The notes under the pieces were generated by a model. The model searched no databases and was not told the origin of the DNA. It saw only the letters and a program-made list of their open reading frames with translations. From an uncultured Actinomycetes bacterium (GTDB lineage: Bacteria; Actinomycetota; Acidimicrobiia; Acidimicrobiales; Microtrichaceae), in NCBI GenBank assembly GCA_903953195.1, contig CAJBIS010000047.1, positions 1-14,828 of the forward strand: a stretch of DNA of 14,828 nt. The letters are read 5' to 3'. Of the stretch, positions 1 through 6,302 are shown piece by piece. Each line of letters begins with the position of its first letter. Within the stretch, counting starts at the first letter, position 1. The position numbers and the translations under genes were made by a program.

Positions 1-1594
1 CGAACGGATCGGCCAGGTTGCCACCACCGGCGAACACGACGAGGTCGAATGCCGCGAGATCGATGACCGTCGGGCCGACAACATCCGGACGGAGCCGGTC
101 GATCTCGACGCCGAGCAGCGTTGCGGCCGCAACGAGCAGTTCGTCATCCAGCCCCCGCCACGTCTCGAGCACCGTGCCGTTCCACACCACCGGGCCCGCG
201 GTCGGAGCCAGTGCATGTCGGTCCGAGATGACCTCGACCAGGGCCCCGGGGACGTCCCGGCGGACGCGGCGGATCACCGCGTCCGAGATCGCGTCGTCGC
301 CGAGGTTCCCCACGCCACCGGGAGCGACGACCAGCACCGTCGGGCCGGTGACGTCCGAGTCGACCGGATCGGCGGGTCGCAGGTCGATCGACGGCTCCCC
401 CACGAATCGACGGGCACCCGGCCACGCCCACAGCACGCCGGTCGCCGGGTGGATCGCCGCGACCGGGAACGTGTCGAGGTCGGGGTCGTCGTAGAGGTAC
501 ATGCGCTCGACCCGACGGAGCGCGCTGGGTTGATGCGCGACCAGCGCGCTGTGACGCATCGCCGCAGCCCGGTACCGGCCGACGACGGTCGGCACGAACA
601 CGACGAGCCGATCCCGTCGCAGTGTGCGCAGCAGGAGTTCGAGGTCGTCGACGACGCCGGCGAGTTGGGGATCGACCGAGTAGCCGCCGAGCGCCTGCAC
701 CGCGTCGACGTCGATCATCGCCATCGAGTCGAAGCACAGCCCGGTCCGCAGGCTCTCCCACGACGGCGCGTAGGCGTACGCGTTCCAGTTGCCGCCCCGG
801 TCGTCGCTGGCGATGACCTGCCCGTAGGTGATCGCGGCACCGTGCGCCCGCGCCACCGCCCAGAGATCGGTCACTCCCCCGGCGACGAGCCGGTTGTCGG
901 CGTCGAGCACCATCGCGTGACTGGTCGGACACGCTGCGAGCAGCACGTTGCGGGCCCGGGCGAGATTCAGGTTCGACGGCGACGAGATGACGACGATGCG
1001 GGGATCGTGCGCGAGTTCGGCCAGCACCTCGGCGGTCTCGTCACTCGACGCGTCGTCGAGGATCAGGTGGACACCACCGTCGTCACCGAGCGCCTCGAGC
1101 ACCGCCGCGCCGGATGCTGCCGCCTCGCGCATCCAGCCCGCATGGTTCCACGTGATCGTGATGACGCTCACGCCCGGGCGACGCTCCGCAGTCACCGCGT
1201 GCCGGTCGATCAGGTCACCGACGACGCGGTCGCGTCGCTCGGCCAGCGAGGCCTCCATCGCCACCCGACGCTCGTGTGCGGCGATCGCCAGCGACTCCTG
1301 CTGCGACTCGACCAGCAACCGGGTCGCCGCCAGCTGCTGCTCGACGCCGTTGATCCATCCGGCGACGTCGTCGTGCCGGCCGCGCCCTTCGGCGAGCACG
1401 GTGAACGTCACCTCGTCGATCCGGCGGAGCAGTTCGCTGCGCTCGGTGTCGGCCGCGAGCACCGGTGTCGCTCCCGCCTCGAGTGCGTCGACCCGATCGG
1501 CGGTGTGAGCGACGAGCCGGTCGACGCGCTCGGTCCGCGCCGGGACACCCCGCCAGCTGCGCAACCACTCGATCAGACGACGAGCCCGGCTCAT
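1..1594 (-). CDS. GT2 glycosyltransferase fused to polysaccharide pyruvyltransferase-like domain (3' end outside window)
   Basis: The minus frame starting ATG at 1594 stays open to the left edge (about 531 codons, no stop seen). Residues 1-140 are charged and helix-prone. Residues about 141-380 look like a GT-A family 2 glycosyltransferase: VSVITITWNHAGW, then LDDASSDET (178-187), a NLNLARARN segment (208-216), the DxD-like LDADN (230-234) and DDLELLLR near 317. From about 417 a second domain begins, with VLVVAPGGVGNLGDDAI and then LVVFAGGGNLAD near the edge. These match the glycine-rich GNxGDDA and GGGNL motifs of the polysaccharide pyruvyltransferase (CsaB/WcaK) family. The inferred role is sugar transfer and possibly pyruvyl ketal addition on a surface glycan. 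The start overlaps the stop of the upstream gene as ATGA, so translational coupling is likely. The PPT assignment rests on motifs only, because most of that domain lies outside the window. Confidence 0.85.
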   Translation of the reverse strand, partial: MSRARRLIEWLRSWRGVPARTERVDRLVAHTADRVDALEAGATPVLAADTERSELLRRIDEVTFTVLAEGRGRHDDVAGWINGVEQQLAATRLLVESQQESLAIAAHERRVAMEASLAERRDRVVGDLIDRHAVTAERRPGVSVITITWNHAGWMREAAASGAAVLEALGDDGGVHLILDDASSDETAEVLAELAHDPRIVVISSPSNLNLARARNVLLAACPTSHAMVLDADNRLVAGGVTDLWAVARAHGAAITYGQVIASDDRGGNWNAYAYAPSWESLRTGLCFDSMAMIDVDAVQALGGYSVDPQLAGVVDDLELLLRTLRRDRLVVFVPTVVGRYRAAAMRHSALVAHQPSALRRVERMYLYDDPDLDTFPVAAIHPATGVLWAWPGARRFVGEPSIDLRPADPVDSDVTGPTVLVVAPGGVGNLGDDAISDAVIRRVRRDVPGALVEVISDRHALAPTAGPVVWNGTVLETWRGLDDELLVAAATLLGVEIDRLRPDVVGPTVIDLAAFDLVVFAGGGNLADPF

Positions 1595-3303
1595 GGTCGT
1601 CCACCGATCCGTGCGTCGCGCTCCATGGATCCAGCGACGACCAGTGCGATCGCAGCGCCCCACAGCGCGTCGAGCCGGGCGTCGTCGAACGGCACCGACG
1701 GGAGCTCGTCGATACCCACCACGAGGACGCGTGCCCAGGCTGGAAGGTCGCCGTGGATCAACTCGACGAGCTCGTCAGGGACCACCTGCAGCGGGGCGCA
1801 GCCGTGCTCCACCGCCTCGAGCAGCGGAACGGCCTCGAGATGGTGTTCGGCGCTCCCCCAGCACCGCAGCGCCGAGGTATCGAGCAGGCCGCCCACCGCG
1901 ACCGCCGGAGCGCCGGGGACGACCTCGTCGCACAGCACGCTGGCACCACCGGGAACGCACTCCGCGAGCGTGAGCGCGAGACGGGCCGAGTGCGGCGACA
2001 CCACGTCGATCTGACACCACGGGAGCACGCGCTCCTGCCCGCGCCTGCTGGCCACGAGACCGTGTCGTGCACTCGACAGCAGGTGCAGCGGTCGCGCATC
2101 GCCGCCCCATCCGAACCGGTCGTCGAGCGCGACCCGGTCGCCGTTGTCGTCGAGCCGCGTCAACGGATCGAGTCCGGCGAGCCCCCACGTCCGGGCGCCC
2201 CACCCGCGCGCCGCGGCCTCGTCCCAGGCCGAGGCCAGCTCGGCGAGTTGTGGGTCGTCGGCTGCGGTCACCGCCAGCGACCGCAGGACCTCCACCACCG
2301 CTCGCAGCCGACCCGACGGTCGCCCTGCGGACCGGATCCGGCGCACCCGCTCGACGCTGAGCGGCGTGTCGAACAGCCCGGCGATCAGGTCACCATTCCC
2401 CGTGAGCCGCAGGGCGGTCATGGTGTTGGCGCACTTCTCACACCGCCCGCAGTTGCCGCGGACATCGGCCTCCCAGCACACCTTGAGCGAGCTCACGAGC
2501 TCGGGCTCGGTGGCCACGAGCGCGACCTTGGCGACCCGATCGCGCGTTTCGTCGCCGCACTCCACCGCCGTGCCGTCCGTCGACCACAACGGATCGAGCT
2601 CGCGTGACGTCCCGTACGGGCGGCGCCGCTCCCGGAAGGTCCGCTCGGCGATCGGTTGCGCCACCACCAACGACTGCAGCATCGGCCCCAGCGCCAGCGC
2701 CGTCCCGACGAGCACCGCTCCATGCGAATTCGGCCACTCGAGGTGACGGTCGGCCTCGACTCGCAGATTGGTGCGGAGCGCCACGTGGTCGACGCCGAGT
2801 CGCCGGGCGACCGCAGCGGTGTCAGCAGCCACGAGCGCGGCCGTGTGCTGCGAGTGCGTCGGTTCGATGCCCTCGATGCTGACCAGCATGCCGATCGGCG
2901 GCACCTCGCCGCGTCGGCTGGCGACCAGTTCCGCCGACGAGTCCGCACCGCGGCTGAACAACAGACCGCGCACGGACCCGGCAGGCGTCTGACGCACCGG
3001 AGCGGACACGCCGACGATCTCGGGCGTTCGCCAGCCCCACCAGCGTTCGAACACCGCACCCAGCTCGAACCCCGCCTTGAGCTGGGTCTCGCACAGCGGC
3101 GCGTCGACGTGGAGGTCCTCACCGAGTCGGGCGGCGAGCATCAGCGCCAGCGGGAAGAATGCCGTCGGACCCGGATCGAGTCGGCCGGCGACGCTCGCCG
3201 GCGCGTCGATCCACCAGGTGCGCGCGGTGCCCTCGAGTTCCACCTCGCAGCTGATTCGCGCCGTCGCGCCCTCGACGACGACGCCGGGCTCACCGAGGCG
3301 CAT
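1591..3303 (-). CDS. QueC-like PP-loop ATPase family protein, long form with C-terminal extension
   Basis: 570-residue protein. After a beta-rich N-terminus it carries LLFSRGADSS (PP-loop at 117-122, SRGADS where the N-type ATP pyrophosphatase consensus is SGGxDS), GIEPTHS (145-151), TNLRV (178-182) and KVCW...NCGRCEKC. The last gives Cys276, Cys285, Cys288 and Cys291 in Cx8CxxCxxC spacing, like the zinc site of QueC-type 7-cyano-7-deazaguanine synthases. By family analogy it should adenylate a carboxylate or carbonyl group and then add a nucleophile; the substrate is unknown. Residues about 350-570 form an extension I do not recognise, absent from the paralogue at 7328-8641. The ATG at 3303 is preceded by GGGGAG five bases upstream. 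A weak TAGCGT (3355 to 3350, minus) could be its -10. It is first in an operon with the GT2 fusion, so a glycan role is likely. It is not a normal queuosine gene: no queD, queE or queF is present. Confidence 0.85.
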   Translation of the reverse strand: MRLGEPGVVVEGATARISCEVELEGTARTWWIDAPASVAGRLDPGPTAFFPLALMLAARLGEDLHVDAPLCETQLKAGFELGAVFERWWGWRTPEIVGVSAPVRQTPAGSVRGLLFSRGADSSAELVASRRGEVPPIGMLVSIEGIEPTHSQHTAALVAADTAAVARRLGVDHVALRTNLRVEADRHLEWPNSHGAVLVGTALALGPMLQSLVVAQPIAERTFRERRRPYGTSRELDPLWSTDGTAVECGDETRDRVAKVALVATEPELVSSLKVCWEADVRGNCGRCEKCANTMTALRLTGNGDLIAGLFDTPLSVERVRRIRSAGRPSGRLRAVVEVLRSLAVTAADDPQLAELASAWDEAAARGWGARTWGLAGLDPLTRLDDNGDRVALDDRFGWGGDARPLHLLSSARHGLVASRRGQERVLPWCQIDVVSPHSARLALTLAECVPGGASVLCDEVVPGAPAVAVGGLLDTSALRCWGSAEHHLEAVPLLEAVEHGCAPLQVVPDELVELIHGDLPAWARVLVVGIDELPSVPFDDARLDALWGAAIALVVAGSMERDARIGGRP

Positions 3304-3399
3304 CGGGGCTCCCCACGCTCATCGCCACCGGTGCTGCAGCCATCCGCGAACGCTACAAGCAGAGCGTCGGTGACGCCCCACCGGCTGCGGCCGATCCGC

Positions 3400-3411
3400 T
3401 ACGTTCGGCGC
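3400..3411 (+). promoter_or_regulatory. Leaderless promoter -10 (TACGTT) for the small membrane protein
   Basis: TACGTT occupies 3400-3405 and is followed by exactly six bases before the ATG at 3412. Transcription would therefore start at or next to the start codon. No convincing -35 is seen. The same geometry recurs at other genes in this window. The rest of the 108-bp divergent gap (3304-3411) holds the leader of the minus-strand PP-loop gene. Confidence 0.55.
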
Positions 3412-3657
3412 ATGGCAGGTTTCACCGACTGGTTCTGGGGTCGCACACCGAAACAACGCGAGCAGCAGCGGCGAGCCCTCGAGCACCCCGTGCGAACCGC
3501 GGTCGTGAGTGGCGTGGTGTTCGGCGTCTGCATGGGGGTGTTCTTCGCACTGACCGGCAGCGTCGTGTCGGGAATCATCGGTGGCGTCGTCGCCGGGCTG
3601 CTCTTCGGCCCGACGACCGTGCTCATCACCCGGGCCATGAACAAACCCGACAGCTGA
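3412..3657 (+). CDS. Small two-helix membrane protein, function unknown
   Basis: 81-residue protein. The N-terminus is amphipathic and basic (FWGRTPKQREQQRRALEHP), followed by two hydrophobic segments at about 29-50 (VVSGVVFGVCMGVFFALTG) and 51-71 (a glycine-rich IIGGVVAGLLFGP segment), and a short polar tail ending in MNKPDS. The frame is open far upstream to 2656, but that part lies antisense to the PP-loop gene and reads as low-complexity arginine-rich sequence. The ATG at 3412 is preferred because TACGTT ends six bases before it. The likely topology is a helical hairpin with both ends in the cytoplasm, judged from the basic N-terminus. I do not recognise a family; small actinobacterial proteins of this kind are usually hypothetical. 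It appears to be a single-gene unit between the two glycan operons. Confidence 0.7.
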   Translation: MAGFTDWFWGRTPKQREQQRRALEHPVRTAVVSGVVFGVCMGVFFALTGSVVSGIIGGVVAGLLFGPTTVLITRAMNKPDS

Positions 3658-3667
3658 GCTCGCCGAG

Positions 3668-3698
3668 GCCGCCGGGCACGGTGCCGAGCGCCGGCGGC
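3668..3698 (+). terminator. Candidate 3' hairpin after the small membrane protein gene
   Basis: GCCGCCGG (3668-3675) and CCGGCGGC (3691-3698) form a perfect 8-bp GC stem around a 15-base loop, starting 10 bases after the TGA. There is no T tract, so it could be a non-canonical terminator or mRNA end, or chance in GC-rich DNA. The remaining intergenic sequence up to 3775 shows nothing else I can name. Confidence 0.35.
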
Positions 3699-3775
3699 GG
3701 GTTCACGCCGAGCCGAGGCGCAGCGGCGTTCCCGACGCCGACTCCGGGCGACGGCTCCGAGCCCCGGAGACGACA

Positions 3776-3799
3776 CAACCCCCGCCGCAGCGGGGGTTG
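3776..3799 (-). terminator. Hairpin terminator of tRNA-Val
   Basis: A 10-bp perfect stem (CAACCCCCGC at 3776-3785 pairing with GCGGGGGTTG at 3790-3799) closes a four-base loop, seven bases beyond the tRNA 3' end on the minus strand. On the minus strand the stem ends in GGGGGTTG and is followed by TGTCGTC, a weak T-containing tail. The symmetry means it could also stop plus-strand transcription coming from the gene ending at 3657. Confidence 0.7.
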
Positions 3800-3805
3800 G
3801 TGCAG

Positions 3806-3879
3806 TGGGCGTACGCAGACTCGAACTGCGGACCTCTGCCGTGTGAAGGCAGCGCTCTAGCCAGCTGAGCTATACGCCC
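3806..3879 (-). tRNA. tRNA-Val (anticodon CAC)
   Basis: The 74-base cloverleaf reads on the minus strand. The acceptor stem is GGGCGTA (3879-3873) with TACGCCC (3813-3807), and the discriminator A is at 3806. The D-arm contains AGCTCAGCTGGCTAGAGC. The anticodon stem CTGCC/GGCAG holds loop TTCACAC, with anticodon CAC, which decodes the valine codon GTG. The T-arm GCAG-TTCGAGT-CTGC is standard. The genome does not encode the CCA end here (CTG follows), so CCA must be added enzymatically. GTG is a frequent codon in this GC-rich genome. A hairpin terminator follows, and a promoter-like TACAGT lies ten bases upstream. Confidence 0.97.
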
Positions 3880-3889
3880 GGAGGTCGTC

Positions 3890-3919
3890 ACTGTAGCCGT
3901 GACGGTCGCCGCGACCGAA
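3890..3919 (-). promoter_or_regulatory. Probable promoter of tRNA-Val with a dyad between its boxes
   Basis: On the minus strand TACAGT (3895 to 3890) is a good -10, ten bases before the tRNA 5' end, and TTCGGT (3919 to 3914) is a fair -35 at 18-base spacing. A 15-bp interrupted palindrome, CGGTCGC-C-GCGACCG (3903-3917), overlaps the -35 and spacer. It could be an operator or coincidence. The rest of 3880-4008 holds only the promoter of the downstream plus operon. Confidence 0.5.
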
Positions 3920-3996
3920 AGCCGACGCTCGCTGGAGCCGACGAGCACCCGAGGCGCTCGCCTGCCTCGAACGGGCGGGTCCGGCAGCCGCACGCC

Positions 3997-4008
3997 TACG
4001 CTCCAGCG
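3997..4008 (+). promoter_or_regulatory. Leaderless promoter -10 (TACGCT) of the glycosyltransferase operon
   Basis: TACGCT at 3997-4002 is followed by six bases and then GTG at 4009. This supports both the start choice and a leaderless transcript for the operon running to 8641. A clear -35 is not visible. Confidence 0.55.
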
Positions 4009-5145
4009 GTGCCACGGGATGAGACCACGCCACACCTGCGTGTCGCACGGTTGCCGTGGACGACCGACATCAACCCGTACCAGCGCGCCGTCTACGGCGA
4101 GCTCGCCGAGGTGGGCGTGCACTGCGTCGCCACTGCCGGCCTCACCACCGACTGGCTGGTCGCGCACCGGGCACGGATCGACGTGCTGCACGTCCACTGG
4201 CATCTGGAACGACTCGCCGACGACGCACCGCTCGACTCCCCACCCGCGGCCTGGGTGTGTGGGCAGCTCGACCTCGCACGAACCCTCGGTTACGCAATCG
4301 CGTGGACCGTTCACGAGTCCGGTCGCCTGCTGCTCGGGCGCGACGGCTACGAGGACACCGTCGTCGAGGCGTTGCTCCGCCTGAGCGACGTCGTCGTGAC
4401 CCACGACGAGCCGACCGCACGATTCGTCGTCGAGCTGGGGCAGGCGCGTCGCCACCGTCCGGTCGACGTCGTCGTGGCCCCGCCGGGCAGCTACGACTCG
4501 TTCGCCGCCGCGCCGGCGGCCACGGCCGATCCCGTCGACGCGGCGCGCCGACTCGGGATCGCGGTCGGCGACCGGGTCGTGTTGTCGCTCGGTGCGCAAC
4601 GTTGGGACAAGGATCTCCCGCTGCTGCTCGCCGCGTTCGACGACCTCGCCCGGGCCGACGCCGTGCTCGCCATCGTGGGACCCATCCGGGACGACGTGGC
4701 GCGTTCCGCGCTGGACGGGGTCGACCCCCGACGCGTCCGCGTGCTCGATGACTGGGCGTCCGACGAGTTCGTCGCGGCGTGCTTCGCGCTCGCGGACGTC
4801 GCCGTGCTGGCGCGCAGCCGGGACTGGACGTCGTCGTCGTTGCTCCTGGCCACCGCACACGCCACTCCGATCGTCGCTGCGGACCTGCCGACGAACCGGG
4901 CGCTCGTCGGTGATCACGGCGCCCGTTGGTTCACCCCCGGGGACAGCGCGTCGCTCACACTCGCGATCGGGAACGCGCTCGACGATCCCGACGGAGGCAG
5001 TGAGCGCGTCCTCGCCGCCCAGCGACACGCCAGCCGGACGACGTGGAGCGACAGCGCACTCGTGACCGCGACGGCGTTCCGATCCGCTGTCGCCCGGCGA
5101 AGCGCACCCAGCGTCGTCGCGCCCGAACCGGCGCTCCACGTCTGA
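4009..5145 (+). CDS. GT4-like glycosyltransferase with degenerate EX7E motif
   Basis: 378 residues with a GTG start, chosen because TACGCT ends six bases before it. The N-terminal Rossmann half contains DVLHVHWHLERL (58-69) and AWTVHESG (98-105), typical of GT-B family 4 enzymes that act at the membrane. The C-terminal half contains VVLSLGAQRWDKDLPLLLAA (Lys201 in the usual donor-phosphate position), LAIVGPIRDD, VRVLDDWASDEFVAACFALA and ATPIVAADLPTNRALV. In a standard GT4 the segment before TPIVA is E-x7-E. Here it is D272...L280, so the second glutamate is missing. The enzyme may have altered donor use or be inactive. It is first in the operon, with only 11 bases to the next GT4. Nothing identifies the sugar or acceptor, but the neighbours indicate surface polysaccharide or glycolipid synthesis. 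Confidence 0.85.
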   Translation: MPRDETTPHLRVARLPWTTDINPYQRAVYGELAEVGVHCVATAGLTTDWLVAHRARIDVLHVHWHLERLADDAPLDSPPAAWVCGQLDLARTLGYAIAWTVHESGRLLLGRDGYEDTVVEALLRLSDVVVTHDEPTARFVVELGQARRHRPVDVVVAPPGSYDSFAAAPAATADPVDAARRLGIAVGDRVVLSLGAQRWDKDLPLLLAAFDDLARADAVLAIVGPIRDDVARSALDGVDPRRVRVLDDWASDEFVAACFALADVAVLARSRDWTSSSLLLATAHATPIVAADLPTNRALVGDHGARWFTPGDSASLTLAIGNALDDPDGGSERVLAAQRHASRTTWSDSALVTATAFRSAVARRSAPSVVAPEPALHV

Positions 5146-5156
5146 TCGGCCGCCCG

Positions 5157-6293
5157 ATGGACATCCTCCTCGTCGACACGCTCTCGGTGCCGGGTGGCGC
5201 CGAACGGTCGCTCGCCCATCTGGCCGCGGCGTTGCCCGCAGCCGGTGTCCGGCCACGTGCCATCGTCGGTGAACCCGGGCCGCTGGTCCGTTGGTTCGAG
5301 GCGTCGGGTTGCCCGGTCGAGATCGCCGACGACCTGCCCGACACCATCGGACGTTCACTCGCGACACACCGCACTGACGCGGTCGTGTCGGTCGGAGCGC
5401 GAGGCCACCTCGCCGCCGGACCACCTGCCGACGAGGCCGGCGTCCCGGCGGTGTGGTGGATGGAACTCCTGCCGAACGATCGACCCGCCGAGCTCACGGT
5501 CCGGTCGCTGCCGACCGCGGCCATCATGGCTCCGTCACCCGACGTCGCCGCCGCCCAGCGGGCGCTGCTCGCCGAGGTCGAGGCCGAGGTCGACGTGCAC
5601 GTCGTGTCGCCGGGGATCCCGACCGACGCGCTGATCGCCCGGCGATCCGAGCGTGACGCGGCCCGCGCCGAGTTCGGCTGGGACGATCGGACGGTTGTGG
5701 GCCTGATCGCACGTCTGGATCGCAACAAGGGTCAGTCCAGCCTGATCGACGCCGCATCCCGGCTGCTCGACCGCGACGACACGCTGCACTTCGTGATCGC
5801 GGGCGGCGCCGTGCTCGGCTGGGAGGGACCGATCGCGGAGCAGCTGGCGATGCTCGTCGACCGGCGAGGCCTAGGCGACCACGTCGAGTTCCTCGGACAC
5901 CTCGAGGACACCGTGCCGGTCCAGGTCGCGCTCGACGTCGCCGTGAACGCGTCGGTGCACGAGTCGTTCGGACTGTCGGTGCTCGAGTCGATGACGATTG
6001 GCACGCCGGTCGTCGCCACGCGCACCGCCGGTTCCCGCTACCTCCTCGACGACGGCAACGCCGGGTGGATGTGCGAGACGCTCGACAACGTCGCACTCGC
6101 CGACACCATCGGCGAGGCCATCCGAGCGCTCCGCGAGGTGGACGCTCCCGACCAACTCGTCCGGGTGCAGGCCGCCCGACGGCGCGCACGTGAGTTCGAT
6201 GCTGGGCTGACCGGTCGACGGGTCGCGACACTGCTGCACGGCCTCGTCGACACTCCGGCGCGCCCCGGGTACGTCGGAACGACCGGCCGGTAG
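5157..6293 (+). CDS. GT4 family glycosyltransferase
   Basis: 378 residues, predicted to transfer a sugar from a nucleotide-sugar donor to a glycan or lipid acceptor at the cytoplasmic face of the membrane. The N-terminus reads MDILLVDTLSVPGGAERSLA, with the acceptor-domain GGAE motif at 13-16. The C-terminal donor domain has VGLIARLDRNKGQSSLIDA (Arg186, Lys191), FVIAGG (212-217), VEFLGHLEDTVP and VHESFGLSVLESM, an intact E-x7-E pair (Glu269, Glu277) followed by GTPVVATRTAG. The frame is open further upstream, but the extension is arginine-rich and overlaps the previous gene. The ATG at 5157 begins a canonical GT-B strand 11 bases after the previous stop. No strong ribosome binding site precedes it, so coupling to the upstream GT4 is likely. 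Unlike that neighbour it looks catalytically complete. Confidence 0.92.
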   Translation: MDILLVDTLSVPGGAERSLAHLAAALPAAGVRPRAIVGEPGPLVRWFEASGCPVEIADDLPDTIGRSLATHRTDAVVSVGARGHLAAGPPADEAGVPAVWWMELLPNDRPAELTVRSLPTAAIMAPSPDVAAAQRALLAEVEAEVDVHVVSPGIPTDALIARRSERDAARAEFGWDDRTVVGLIARLDRNKGQSSLIDAASRLLDRDDTLHFVIAGGAVLGWEGPIAEQLAMLVDRRGLGDHVEFLGHLEDTVPVQVALDVAVNASVHESFGLSVLESMTIGTPVVATRTAGSRYLLDDGNAGWMCETLDNVALADTIGEAIRALREVDAPDQLVRVQAARRRAREFDAGLTGRRVATLLHGLVDTPARPGYVGTTGR

Positions 6294-6302
6294 CATCCCG
6301 CC
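6291..6302 (+). promoter_or_regulatory. Internal leaderless promoter -10 (TAGCAT) overlapping the GT4 stop codon
   Basis: TAGCAT (6291-6296) contains the TAG stop of the preceding GT4 gene (6291-6293) and ends six bases before the GTG at 6303. The spacing matches the other leaderless starts here. It suggests the acyltransferase and PP-loop genes can be transcribed separately from the two GT4 genes. No good -35 is seen. Confidence 0.45.

Noticed and set aside
215..2014. Plus-strand open frame of about 600 codons over the GT2 fusion and the PP-loop gene
   Set aside because: It mirrors the codon phase of the minus-strand GT2 gene, has an arginine- and histidine-rich composition and no recognisable motif, while the minus strand encodes two clear protein families.
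1591..3303. Calling the PP-loop proteins queC (queuosine biosynthesis) or qatC (defence)
   Set aside because: No queD, queE, queF or qatA, qatB, qatD partners are in the window, the PP-loop is altered, and both operons contain glycan enzymes.
3806..3879. tRNA-Val as an integration site for a mobile element
   Set aside because: No integrase gene, no duplicated tRNA 3' end and no composition change were seen on either side.
5043..5156. Upstream extension of the second GT4 gene from ATG at 5043
   Set aside because: It would overlap the first GT4 by about 100 bases and add an arginine-rich leader before a canonical GT-B N-terminus; ATG at 5157 is better.
3703..5424. Minus-strand open frame of 573 codons opposite the tRNA and first GT4 gene
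   Set aside because: It runs through the tRNA and antisense to a well-matched GT4; its composition is low-complexity RR/GG-rich, as expected for GC-driven shadows.
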